NCBI GenBank assembly: GCA_030272585.1 | Contig: BSYQ01000003.1 | Span: forward strand, 5,952,001-6,016,000 | Reading direction: 5' to 3' | DNA from: Bryopsis sp. KO-2023 | Taxonomy: Eukaryota; Chlorophyta; Ulvophyceae; Bryopsidales; Bryopsidaceae | Length of the DNA stretch: 64,000 nucleotides | In this document: piece after piece, positions 24,062-35,464 of the stretch | Position numbering within the stretch: position 1 is the stretch's first letter | Layout: each line of letters opens with the position of its first letter | Translations under genes and position numbers: made by a program | The notes under the pieces: generated by a model | The model's database searches: none | Told to the model about the DNA's origin: nothing | Seen by the model: only the letters and a program-made list of their open reading frames with translations

Positions 24062-25357
24062 TTACGGCAAACGGAGGTCTTGACGCTTGTCCGCAATGTC
24101 ATTAACGCTGAACAATGCAAACACCAAAGAGTCAGTCGTGGGTTTCCCTCATGATCATGGTTCTGCGCAAAGCCGCCAGTCCATTGCCAACCTGCCGTTT
24201 CCAACAAAGAGTGTTTGGACACCTGGTCTATTCTCACCAGATTTGGGGAGCACCAACGGCGTCGGAGGCAGGTCCAGGTACGTCGTGGGACTTTTCGATT
24301 TGAGCCTTCTGAGACGGCTCTCAATTTTTTGCGCGTTCTCAAAATCTTCGAGCATGGATCCCCTGTTGCACAATTGGGAATCGAACCGAACGCGACCTGA
24401 AAACTCAGGTGAGGGCGCAGCGTTCGAGCTGCTTTCGAGCGAAAGGATTTCCACCTTCGGGCGGATGCTTCCGTTGGCAGGCTGATTCTCATCCTGACAC
24501 TGTCGCTTTCCAGGGGAACCGCAGCGGTATTTGGAGGCTGCCTTCCATGAACAAGGATATAAAACTATCTCAACAATGCAAGAAAAGAAACCACTCAGCA
24601 CTTGTGACAAAGGATTCTGTATTGGCTTCACCTGAAGAATGAAGGCGCGGGCTGCCGGGCGGAATTGGGTCTGGTTGTACGGTCCAAAAAGATTTCGCGT
24701 TGAAACTTGCCTGCACAGATCCACGACGACGTTGAGGTCCAGAATATCACTCAATCGAATTCGTCGAGACTCGCAACTTGAGCACACGGCCTACGCACCA
24801 ACTCTGGACCTCGAGTCTCGACATATCCTTGCAACGCTCTCTCTCCTATGCCCAGCAATCCTTCTACGGCCTGCCGTCTTTGGCTTGAAGCAAGAATAAG
24901 GTCTACCAGTTCTAGCCATTCATCCTTGTACTTCCGCATTGGATACCGACCTGTGAACTTGGGAAAGCCGTCGAAAACTGGTGGAAGGTGGGGGTTATTC
25001 GGGCGCCTGCGAGTTGCGAACAGATGGAACACACACCTAGCACAGTCGCCAGTAATACTTCTGTCGAGAGGGAACCTTCACGTCTGAAATCGGCTTCCGC
25101 AAACATTTTAGAAACACGGTCCTCGTCGACCAAGACTCTGTTCCGTCTACACCAATTGAACACCATCTCTGCGCTCACTCGCTTCGTTTTTGGATCCCCG
25201 ACCTTGAAGACACGAATCCAGGCATGGTCTCAAAACAGGGCAAGATATGCTGTTGCATTCCTTTTTCGTTCGAGGAGGAAGAGTGGGTGTGGAAGCCGCA
25301 CGAACGTGCTTTCTGGCTAAGAAACCATGGTCTTGCCTGCTTCAGAAACTCAGTCAT
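24062..25357 (-). CDS. Unrecognised protein with a degenerate EF-hand-like N-terminus, 6 exons
   Basis: Not identified. A frame-consistent minus model is 25357-25337, 25202-24951, 24870-24799, 24769-24632, 24499-24238 and 24147-24062, giving 276 residues. The N-terminal part alternates helices with short D/K-rich turns: VGDPKTKRVSAEMVF and then DEDRVSKMFAEADFRREGSL. This is the spacing of an EF-hand pair, but with too few acidic ligands for normal calcium binding. The middle has LSDILDLNVVVDLCRQV, and the last two exons a charged stretch (LEDFENAQKIESRLRRLK). The first intron would start with GC rather than GT (CAG then GCAAGA). The exon 2/3 border is the weakest: an alternative reading keeps GRYPMRKYKDEWLELVDLIL in one longer exon. 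The last exon end (DIADKRQDLRLP) looks natural. It could be a ciliary or centrosomal protein given its neighbours, but that is a guess. Confidence 0.4.
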
Positions 25358-25413
25358 CTTGACTGTTGAGAATTGCATGCATCGAGTTTTTGGTCTGTAA
25401 ATTGGCCTCTTCG

Positions 25414-25817
25414 ATGGCTCCAGGCCAGGGAAAGACACCTAGAAAGAGAAAAAAGATATCAGAAGAGAGCTCGCGATATCTCGCTCCCCAGAGTGTAACG
25501 GTGGGGAATCCCACTCATATTTTGTTCTGTGTCAAAGTGCCTCTGAACAACTCTAAGACATTTCGGCAAGTTTTTGAAATCGATTCCCACGAAGGAATTT
25601 CTTGGAGTTGTTTAGGTGTGTGGGGGGCGTAGGATAGATTTTGGCGTGTGGATGAGAGTGATACTTTTCAGTGGGGCCAGCCCCAACGAAAGAGAAAGAC
25701 TATGAAAACATTAAACAAGCATCGTCAAGCCGTCGTGCCAACCATCGGCGAATCGATTCTTCAAAAAAATTTGGCGGCGGCAGGCGCTTTCTCGATGAGA
25801 TGGAGACAATTAAATAA
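25414..25817 (+). CDS. Possible small basic protein, 2 exons, unrecognised
   Basis: Exons 25414-25615 and 25672-25817 give a 115-residue protein. It starts MAPGQGKTPRKRKK (a nuclear-localisation-like basic patch) and ends with RRANHRRIDSSKK and FLDEMETIK. Both splice sites are plausible (TTTAG then GTGTGT; TACTTTTCAG), but the intron is only 56 bp, shorter than the others in this window (about 80 bp or more). An alternative frame stays open through the second exon to 26085, which weakens the model. The start lies only 56 bp from the oppositely directed start of the EF-hand-like gene. No function can be given. Confidence 0.3.
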
Positions 25818-26667
25818 ATTTGTATTGACGGCCACTCGCTCTGCGTTGTGTGGGCCTGTCCGCACCTTTTTGGAAACCTCGCACATTGTGGGGGACCGTG
25901 TACGCTTTTTGACTGGTCAATTCTCAGTACCGATGGAAAGCGCTGTAGCTACTTTATCTCATGCGCACAACCGCCTTACAAATTCTCCCCGGGATGGTTG
26001 GGTGCTGGGCGGGTGCATTAACACTACGGTTTTGAACCCTCGGCCTCAGCTTCAGGCTGGCGGCGGTGGCGGCGCCTCCATCTAACGCTGATCATATCTG
26101 AAGCATCGGCTCGAAACCTTAACCCCGAAGCATTTTTGCAACCTGCAAGCTTATTGGTTTGATAGTCACTCCTTTTTATTTATTTTTTTTAAAGGAGCAT
26201 CTGCATTGGGACAACAGTGCAGAGAATGCAGGGGGCAGGATGGAGATATCATGTTTCATGAGTTTTGACCCGAGTTCATCTGACTTGAAAACGTTTTCTG
26301 TGAATAAAATTGTAGAGAAGATTATTGATGGGCCAGCAGGAGACTGTACAACATAGGAGGATTCTAAAAACAGTTTACAACTTAGGTGTCCACAAGAATC
26401 AAGCACCTGACTTAGAATATGAAATCGACGGGATTCGCTCCACTTGAATGAAAAAAAAAAACTGCTGGAGACTTTCCTCCACCACAGAAACATAATAATC
26501 TATTCCAAGCAAAGGAATTTGTCTTTTGAACAAGAGAAAAAAAATTAACTAAAAAGACTATGCTTCACCAGAAAACAACGATCTATCTCAATCAACCCAG
26601 CCATCCTGACTTGGTGTATCCAGCCATCTCCCCCCACCTCTACGAAAAGGAACCAAAAAAAAAAAAA
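25818..26667. other. Spacer downstream of the acidic coiled-coil gene and the small plus gene
   Basis: No convincing coding exon. The right part is probably the 3' flank of the minus-strand coiled-coil gene. The left part holds an open frame to 26085 ending in a Gly/Ala-rich run, which I do not trust as coding. Confidence 0.5.
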
Positions 26668-29361
26668 TCACTGCCCAATTTTGCTGGATCTCCTCCTCTT
26701 CCTCGGCCTGCCTACGCTTGTTCGCCTTTCATCCATCTCTGCCTCCAGCGCTAAAGCTTTCCTTTTCAGCTCCTCCTCCTTCTGTTTCTGCAGAGCAGCA
26801 ATCCTTGGACTCCTCCTCAGGCCTTCGGATGGAAACCAAGATTTCCTTCTCCTGGTTCGCCTGGTGGGGGTTTGCTCCGTGCTTTCCATCGACATCACTT
26901 CCGAGCTGGCCCTTATTGCAAAGGACACTCCCTGTGTTGAAGCCTCCCCTTGCCCCCAATCGATCGATACCTGGAGTGCGAAAGACAAAAACAAATCTGA
27001 ACAAGAAAATGTGAGCACCACAACTCTCAATTTACACTTGATTGGTTCTTGATTGATTAAACCAACCTGCCCCATTCACCCAACTGATGCTGTCTATTTC
27101 GTTTCGTTATCGTCTGTTTAGGCACAGTTCACATTGGGAAATGTGGAATAAAAAAATAGGAAGAAAAAAGGGGAATGAAAAAAAAAAAAGAAAAGCGGAT
27201 GATCGGAAAAAATTGAAAAATTCAAATATAATATTTTTTGAAATGGGCGTCTTCAGTCCAAATTGAACCATGGGGAAATTTGGCAAGTGAAGCATTGACT
27301 TTTTTTGAGAAGAGTTTGTTTTGCATTCACCTCAGAAGGACTCCCAGCGGCAGCTTGGCTTGCATGCGATTTCTGGCTTCCCTCCACAAGCCCCATAACA
27401 GGACTTTTCTCTTCCAGTTTCGATTTCTCGAATGCCGACACGACAGGCCTCGCCAGTTTTTCCTCATCGCATGGTTCTCCATCAAAAAGCGCATTATCGT
27501 AAGACACCATCCCCCTGGACATGTCCATAGGGAGTGGGGTGCCAGCGTCAGACTGCACCGGAACAGGTGTTCCAAAATCGGTGCACGGAGTGTAGCTTTG
27601 GAGAGACCTGGCAGGGATGCTGTCAGTCATAGAAGTGACTGGTGATTGTGGCTCATCGATGGGACAGGCAGGTGACAGACGCACATCATTTTCCCCTCCA
27701 GTTTGCCGTTCTTCTTCGTTGGCTGGGAGTTCTGCAACGGAGTGGGCCTCTGCTTCCATGTTTTGGACATCGTCTTTTATATCGGGGTGCATGTCATGCG
27801 ATGGTTGGGCCCCCTCATTCTCCGAATCGGCGCCTTCCTGTTCCGAAGCTTTGTTCACTGCCAGCAGCTCCTGGGGTTGGTCGATCTCCATTCTGTCAAC
27901 ACCAGTCTCCTGTTCTGTGGTGCATTCAACAATCAGTGCTCCAAATTTGACTGGATTCTCAGCAAGATTGCAGCCCTTCGATGGATCCTCCTCAGAATGA
28001 GCTGAGGTTTCAGCATCCACAGGAAGCCCTATTTCTTGCACTTCCATTGCACCATTATCAATTTCGTTTCCAAAACTTGCTGGAGAGCTGGTCGCTACAT
28101 CCGCAGAGCAATTATCGCTGTCGTGGAGAGGTTCATTGCCCTGGGGTTCTATCTCTGTTTCAACTGCAGCATGCGGGGGCAGAGGCTCAATTCCAGTATC
28201 TTGGTGTGCAGGAGAATCCTTAGAGTCCAACCCAGCTTTGGTCCCACCCTGGTCAGACAACTGCACAACCCTGTTCTCTTGTTCAGAAGGGCATTGGTGA
28301 AACTCCTCAACTTGCAGTTGCCCATCCTGGATAACATCCGAGTTGTCGGGTGGGCTAGGAACGGCAGGGACAGTCTCCTTATCGGATTTTGATGCCAGGA
28401 CAGCGGGTGGGTCCAGTGTGGCGTCCTTCTCGCCACTAGCTACCGAATCCTTTTCTGGTTGAGTTTCGTTGACGACTTCCGTTTCTGGCCTAAGGAAATC
28501 AGCTCCATGAGCGTCTGGCAACTCAACAAATACGTCCTCCTCGACGTTTACTGCATCCCCGTCGTCAGTGTGCACATCTGTGGTTCCTTGGGCATTATCA
28601 GTTTGGTTCGATGCGGTGTTGTGTAGGTCGTCCCCGCACTCGTGGTATTCTTCTGACGTCTCCCGTACGTTTTCAGGGACATCCCCCCCGCTGTCATTAA
28701 TATCGCCTCGGAGGGATGGGGAAATCTCCTTGGGTTGGTTCCGCTCTGGGGCCAACGCCGTGGCTAGCTCATCTACAAGACGTAGAACCGGAACGCAATT
28801 CAAGGCAAGGGGACACTCACGAAACACAGACGACGGTATAAGGTACGGTATAAGGGTAAAAACGCTCCAAAACATCGATATTTTCAACTTACTGCGGATA
28901 TCCTGTAGAGCACAATCCTTCTCGGCGACCGTCTTCCGCAGATTCCTGGCCTCCTCCTTCAGCGCTTCCAGGTTTTGCTCCTTCGCGACACACGCCGTTC
29001 GAAGGCTTTTCCAGGCCCGTCGTGTTTCCAGGATGCTCGAAGCATCTTCGTTTCTTGCCGATAAGCGCGACACTTCCCGTTTGAGCGACTCCATCTTTTC
29101 TTTCAAAGACGTTTCTCGATCGCAATATTCCCTCCGTCGAGCTGCCCATCGTACGCGGTCTACTTCATATCGCTGACTCGCGTCGATGGTGAGCCCCTCC
29201 AGCGCCTTCGTTTCTTGTTGAACCCGACCCAACTTTTCCAGAACGGTAACGCTCTCCGTCCTCAAGGAACTCTTCCGGTTCTCGACGTCTCGAATTCTCG
29301 CTTTCAAAGTTTCGTATTCTTTGATGGGCACCAAGTAGCGACTTCGCCCCTCGGTCGGCAT
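26668..29361 (-). CDS. Acidic coiled-coil protein with an AT-hook-like C-terminus, 3 exons
   Basis: Not assigned to a family. Exons: 29361-28893, 28772-27331 and 26970-26668; phases agree, giving 737 residues (an upstream in-frame Met at 29424 is the alternative start). Residues 1-156 are a charged coiled coil (LKARIRDVENRKSSLRTESV..., LKEKMESLKREVSRLSARNE). The second exon is a 480-residue, highly acidic, Pro/Ser/Gln-rich region without predicted fold, rich in E and D clusters and SP/TP sites (PCTDFGTPVPVQSDAGTPLP). The last exon is basic: TPTRRTRRRKS, then an E/K helix, then VGRPRKRRRSSK near the end, which has the GRPRK core of an AT-hook plus a nuclear-localisation signal. This suggests a chromatin, kinetochore or spindle protein in the nucleus; that is inference from composition only. 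A run of SP/TP sites would suit control by cyclin-dependent kinases. Confidence 0.7.
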
Positions 29362-29875
29362 CCCGCAGACTCGCTCCACAACGACGGCGGACAAGAAACA
29401 ATTCCTCAGGATGGAAAGGGTCAACCAGACCTTGGAGAGGAGCAGCTTTCAGATTGGAACAGAGGACACATTAGTCTGCCTTCCTCCCGCTGTCACAGCA
29501 GAAGCTGACTGGACGTCACCTAACCGAGTCACCCAACCCTACCAGATGTTATGAGGGTGCGCTTCAACTGTTCATGAACTGTTGGTTTCTTTTCTTTGTT
29601 GGTACCGTGGTGAGCAAATGTAGCTGAAAAAAAGGTAGCAAATTTGAATTTTGGGGTGCAAGGGTGTTCAGCTTCCTCTGTCGTCATGAAAATAGGCACC
29701 ACAATCACAGTTTTGGAGCGTTTTTGGAGCCAAGCGATTACACAATACAATCCCACGTCACCTAAGACAAGAAATTTGTTGATGCAAAGAATCCCAAGAA
29801 ATCAAGAAAAACTGCTGGAAGAAGCTATTGGCAGGCGAAGTGAAACACACACACACACAACTGTGGCTGACAGAG
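29362..29875. other. Spacer between the MTO1 3' end and the coiled-coil gene start
   Basis: Both flanking genes are on the minus strand. It should contain the promoter and 5' UTR of the coiled-coil gene (right of 29361) and the short 3' UTR of MTO1. It includes a short CA repeat near 29848-29860. No other element recognised. Confidence 0.5.
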
Positions 29876-32800
29876 TCACCCTGTTTCTTTCTTTTCCAGT
29901 CTGTGCCGCATTTCCAAGTACACCAAAAGACTGCTGATATCAGCAGGATTCACGCCACCGATCATTGAAGCTTGTCCGATATCCCTCGGTCGAATCTGCA
30001 AAGACAGAAACTTCCGCACATCCATCAGCAGCTCCATGTAAACGATCGACAGCCTGTCATTTTTTGGACCAGACGGGCGGTTGCTCAATCTTGAACAGAT
30101 GGTGTTCTGTTTAATTTTGAGTTGAAGCCGTAGCATCCAAAACAAGAAACCTTTCTGAACAGGAACATATGATGGTGGCTTGCATTTGCAATGTTGACCC
30201 CAACCTTTTGCAATCTCTCTCGAGCTTCCATCGACAGCGTTTGAATGGTCGAGTACTCGATGTCGTCAGGAATCTTTTTCCCCCTCTTCCCCTGCACTTT
30301 TTCCAAATGTTTCTTCTGGCGCTTGATGAAACCTTCGTATTTTATGTTGATTTCCACAGACTCCTTCTCCAAGTAACTCAAAGCTTCGGTCTGCACACAA
30401 GATGAAACCCACCAAATCCAACCCTTACAACCTGATTGGTTGCTTCTCCACTGCAAGGGGCAAAAATGAAAACAGCCCAGCAATCCCAATAAATGCAACA
30501 CGACCACAATTCACGAATCTCTCTCTCCCCAAGGTCAAGATTTCCATGATGGTTCAACCCAACCTTTCATGGACCGCGAAGAGCCAGAATCACAATACAT
30601 CAAAATGCAGTACCGGAGGCTCACCTCAGGAGGGCCCATGTCATACTTATCGACGATCCCATAGTGCACATGAGGCCGCTTCAGCAATTCCTCCAAAGTG
30701 GCCGATTGTGGATTTCTCATTTCTTGCTTAGCCAATCGCACTGCTTCCTGGAATATCTCGCTGCCAGGGTCCACCCGGATGCCGGCTAGCCTCTCTCTCT
30801 CGGCCCTCATTTTTTTCTACCAGGATTCATTCTCAATATCAAATTCATGCAGAAACGGAGGTTCGGACTGTCACTGCCCCACCTTCCCGCTTTTCACCTC
30901 AACCCCTCATTTATGCTAAATCCCCAATACACCTCACAGATTTCTTTCCGATCCGTCAAGAAGTCGAAGTGCCTTTCGAACAAAAACTCAAAACTTTTCC
31001 ACCGGCCCCACCACACTCTCACCTGCTTGGTTTGGAATTTTTCCCATCGAACATCATCCACCAGCCCGATATCTCGACCGAGAGGCGTCAGCCTTTCGTC
31101 TGCATTGTCTGACCGTAGCATCAAACGATATTCCGATCTGCTGGTCAACATCCTGTAGGGCTCACGAAGGTCTTTCGTGGCCAGATCGTCGATGAGAGTC
31201 CCCGTGTAACTACTACCCCTGGACAATTCAAACTCCGACAAACCCTGGGCTTGCCTTGCAGCATTGATCCCTGCAATCAAGCCCTGAGCTGCCGCTTCTT
31301 CGTACCCTTTAACGCACCACAACCCACACTTTAGTCAACCCTTGGTGTTCATCCGCATGAATCATGGTCAAAACTAGCATATAAGCTATCCAAACACCTG
31401 TTGTTCCATTCAGCTGCCCGCTGAAGAATAACCCTTGAATTTTCTTCGTTTCCAGTGTGTGGCTGCATTGATACGCCGGCATGTAATCGTACTCCACCGC
31501 GTAGGCCGGTCTCAGCATTTTGCACTTCTCCAATCCAGGGAGAGTGTGCAGGAGCGCCTTCTGCAGCCTCTCCGGTAACCCAGTCGAAAAGCCCTGGACA
31601 TAAAGCTCTGGAGTGCTCCGGCCCTCCGGTTCTAAAAATATCTGAAACACACACACAGACACCTACGACTGAGCACCCTTGTGGGACCTTCGTGGGGATG
31701 CACCCATCAGCCAGAATTTGCGTTGAAAATGCTCAGTGGCTCAGTTGAGAACTGTTTTTCTGCCCTTCAATTTGATTTTAACGCCAGACGCATAAAGCAT
31801 TCTTTGAGAAGCCCCACCTGATGGCTGGATTTGTCAGAGAACCTAACGATTTTGTCTTCTATTGAGGGGCAGTAACGAGGTCCCATGGATTCCACTTGCC
31901 CTCCGTAGGTCGGAGATTCACGGAGATTCTCGTTGATGATTTGATGGGTTTCGGAGGTGGTCCGGGTCAAATAGCAGGTGAGCTGGTCTCTTGGTCTGTG
32001 CACCCTGTCATCGAAGCTGAACCATCTCAAGTCCTCATCACCTGCATGCCAATTCATCGAGAGGTCGAACAATTTCAAAGAATTAAATTTTTGTAAAAAA
32101 TCAATGGGGACTTGAAGGACCCGCAGTTGGAGCCACTGTTTTTTATTATATAATAGTTGAAAAATGATTAACCCCCCCCCCCCCCCCCCCGAATACAGTC
32201 CCCCCCCAAATACAATCCCCCCCTGTCGAACGTGGTTTTCCTCCTAAATATAGTCCCCCCCTTCAAAAAAAAAATCCAAGTTCGACTGGGTGGGGGAGAA
32301 CCACGTTCGACAGACGATGCGAGTCGCGTCTGCAAGACTTCTGATTGTAGTGGAAATCCAAGACATGAAAACAAACAAACAGAAAAACGGTTGTGACGAT
32401 TCTTTTCACACATCAGCTACATCGACGTCCGACTCAACGTTTCTGAGCGACGCTTCTATCCAAACATGGGCGACAGTGACATCGACCTCGAACTGGACGA
32501 GGGAAAAAAAGTTCAGACAATTACCTACTAGAGATGTGTTCAAGTGATTATTTTGCAGGGGCATTGGCTACAGTTCTGGATGTAAACAAGTCAGGGGACA
32601 TATTAATCAGAATTTTTGTATAATCCCCCGAATACAATCCCCCCCCAAATAGAGTCCCCCCTTAAAACTCCCACACAACTGCAAATCTATAGTCCCCCGG
32701 GGGACTGTATTCGGGGGGGGGGGGGGTTACTTAGTTTTGCCTAAGACGCATAAGGTGAGCAGCCAACTGGAGGATTTGGTGGAGAATATATTTTGACCTT

Positions 32801-35264
32801 TTTTTGGGGGGGGGTGGGGAGCATCATACCAGGCTGAGGCTCGAGGCTCGAAAAGTCAACTGTCCGTTTGTCCACTCTAGCAGGAGTTCCTGTTTTAAGT
32901 CTAGCTGTTTCGAAGCCCAGGCCCTGGAGAGCTTCAGTCAGACCAACAGACGGGGATTCTCCTGCCCTGATCAAGAAGCCCCCCACCACAAAACAACAAT
33001 CAATCAGCACTTTGCTATGAAAAAATAAAAAAAAACAAAGCAAAACAAAACCGAATCCCCAGCTTCATTCGGTTCCTCTTTCTCCTCCCAGCTTCTTGTT
33101 ATTAAATCGTACTTTTTCTGTCTCTTTTTTTGTTGAGCTCTTTTGCGTTTCGGTTCAATACAAAATGAGTGCAACTCAAGGCATACCTGCCTGCTGCCAT
33201 CGAGGTTTTCCCAACCCAGATTCGCCCATTCATGAAAGTCCCAGTTGTCAAAACTACTGCTTTCGTCCGAAAAGTCACTCCGAAGTATGTCCGCACACCT
33301 CGAACTTCATCGTTTGGACCAACATCTATATCAATTACCATACCCTAACAAGCCACATGAACTTGCATTACCATGTCAAGCAGGAAGGAAAGGGTCAGGA
33401 GATTCCATTAAGCACCACAAAAAAACTCCACTGTGAAAATCTGTCCTGAACAGACGATCAACCAAGTTGAATTTGTCCAAACAAATTTTTATTTCTCGGA
33501 TAAAAAAAATAAAAATTCAATGGAGCGCTTTCAGCAGGCAACAGTAGATTTGAACAACAAAAAAATGTCAAATGGGGTTAGTTGGCGTTTCATTGGTTGC
33601 ACCCTCTCTCACTCGATTTTTTTAATTCTTAAAATTCTAACTTTCTTTTTTTTAATCCAAATCAAGTATAAGTAGCCTGTCCACCATGCAAACGAGCGTT
33701 ATGGGCCCTAATTTTCATTCTAAAAGATTCTGCAGTTGATTTTCATTCTCAATTCAGTCAGTTCAGTATTAGTTTTTTCGACAATTGGACGTGGGCTCAC
33801 CTCTCTTATGTCTAAATTTTTTTGAGCCTCCAAAGTCTGCCTCATTACCGCAGAATATTCGATTTTGTCTGTCTGAGCTCGGAGCGACCACACAGATGGA
33901 CCCTAATCAAATCAAAAATTGCAAAATGAATCTTCAACATCACTAAGATTCAAGACATCAAATAACAATAGAAAGAAAAGTTCGGACAGAGAATGTCGAT
34001 TGGGCCACCTTTGATTTGTTCAAGACTCTCTTCTGGACGTAGCACTTGTCCGCCATTTTGCCCATTTCACCACCCATTGCATCGACTTCATGCACCAGTT
34101 GGCTTTTTGCTGGTCCGCCTATTGCTGGGTTGCAAGGCTGTGGGGTTCAACAAAAAACGAAAAAAAAATCGGCTGTCATTCACTTGAGATCTCACTTCAT
34201 TTTTTTCTAGCAAAACAAAATTAATAAAAAATACATATATATATATATAAATTATAATTATATCACAGCGAAGAAAATGACATTCTCATCAGGGTCACAT
34301 CAGTTGCAACATAATGTCAAGCAACTGCCCACAATTATCAGAAAACGATTTTCTCAAATGATGCATTTAGAAACAGAAAAAAACTGTAGCTGCATCATGC
34401 AGCACTGAAACTTGCATCTTGAGTCGCAGCATCAACACCTGCCATGCAATTTTGTCCAGGGTCAACGTCAACAGCAGAGTCTTGCTTCCTAGCCTGGCTG
34501 CTGCAAGTGCGGCCTCACATCCAGCATGCCCAGCCCCAACCACCACCACCTCGTACTCTTCATCATCGTACCAAACCTCCCCAGGGTCACCCAATTGAGT
34601 CGCTGGAGCTGCCTGATGAGATTCCAAGCAAATAAGCCTCACAAGCCTGAATCAACGATTGAGGATGGCTGCTTCAGGGTTCTCAGGATTTCTCCTGAGT
34701 TACGAGTCCATCTGATGTGTGGAGCTTTGTGATAAATTATTCGCATGAAAAAAGCAGAAAGAATCTACCCAACCCTAAAGCAGCAGCAAATGAACATAGG
34801 CATCAGGAACCACACATCGACTTCCCTCCGCCATATCACTAAGTTCACTCAGGACACCCCATGAAATCTAGAGTTTGCATGAAAAAGATGACGGAATTAA
34901 AAAAGACCCTATAGCTTCCAAATGGTAAGATGCTAGTTCACTCAGTTCACCCTCCTCAATGCATCCCGAACATCCTCTGATCAAATGAGACTCGGTGTCT
35001 ACAAGTGATGCATGATATTCGATGCATCAAAGAACGGACCTGCGTCACGACGTGTCTCCGATTGACAGAAACTGGCGGCGTTCTTGTCGTGGTGTTTGGG
35101 GCAGGCTCTCCTTGGAGCGCGGCCTCTCTGATGCAGCAACCTCCTGGCCGTCGCCACAGTCCCAACTTCGAACTGGAGCTCCAACCAGTCCAACGCCCAG
35201 GTTGCGAAAGCCTCATCCCGACCACTCTCACGCAGGACACTCGAGCAATCTGTGTGTGCAACAT
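29876..35264 (-). CDS. MTO1: tRNA uridine-5-carboxymethylaminomethyl modification enzyme (MnmG/GidA), organellar, 12 exons
   Basis: FAD- and folate-dependent enzyme that, with MnmE/GTPBP3, installs the 5-carboxymethylaminomethyl-type group on wobble U34 of organellar tRNAs. Exons: 35264-35040, 34612-34439, 34137-34009, 33902-33801, 33344-33187, 32966-32830, 32041-31818, 31641-31398, 31306-31023, 30816-30625, 30390-30205 and 29995-29876; all joins keep frame, giving 724 residues. Exon 1 is an Arg/Ser-rich presequence ([16 protein letters not shown]...) suited to mitochondrial or dual import. It is followed by the FAD fold [38 protein letters not shown], MnmG signature 1 ([15 protein letters not shown]), signature 2 ([16 protein letters not shown]) and the C-terminal MnmE-binding region ending [20 protein letters not shown]. 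Length fits the family (about 620-720 with presequence). A DNA transposon lies in the intron between 32042 and 32829. It diverges from the phosphatase gene 200 bp away. Confidence 0.95.
32168..32730. mobile_element. Non-autonomous DNA transposon (MITE-like) with terminal and subterminal inverted repeats
   Basis: The left end reads TTAA, then 19 C, then GAATACAGTCCCCC. The right end is the inverse: GGGGGACTGTATTCGG, then a G run, then TTAC. Between them the motif RAATAYARTCCCCC recurs (near 32191, 32206, 32246, 32632 and 32648), like subterminal transposase-binding repeats. Inside, TGTCGAACGTGGTT at 32224-32237 pairs with AACCACGTTCGACA at 32299-32312, and AGTCCCCCGGGGGACT (32691-32706) is a palindrome. 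At about 560 bp with no complete transposase, it must depend on a source element elsewhere. TTAA/TTAC at the ends would suit a piggyBac-type target, but a TA target of a pogo-like family is not excluded. It sits within MTO1 intron 6. Confidence 0.75.
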
Positions 35265-35464
35265 GCAGCTTTCGACCGCATGGGATTCAATCCAAGGCGA
35301 ATTTCGTGGACCTCTTTCGGCGGATCAGCTCGAAGATGGTGTGGTGGTTTCCTCTCAGTGGAAAAAGCGTGCTCAGACGTGATGCGATCGCATCCACATT
35401 AGACAGACCCCCCACGATCATCCATCTCTGGGGAGGAGCTCTGGCCTTCGTGCACTTTCTCAGG
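35265..35464. promoter_or_regulatory. 200-bp divergent promoter region, MTO1 / phosphatase
   Basis: The start codons at 35264 (minus) and 35465 (plus) are only 200 bp apart, so both promoters and 5' UTRs must share this segment. It has balanced composition, unlike the AT-rich intron behind MTO1 exon 1. No specific factor site recognised. Confidence 0.55.

Noticed and set aside
24360-24400. tRNA-like T-loop GGTTCGATTCC on the minus strand
   Set aside because: No acceptor stem, anticodon arm or D arm can be formed around it; it lies inside a candidate coding exon.
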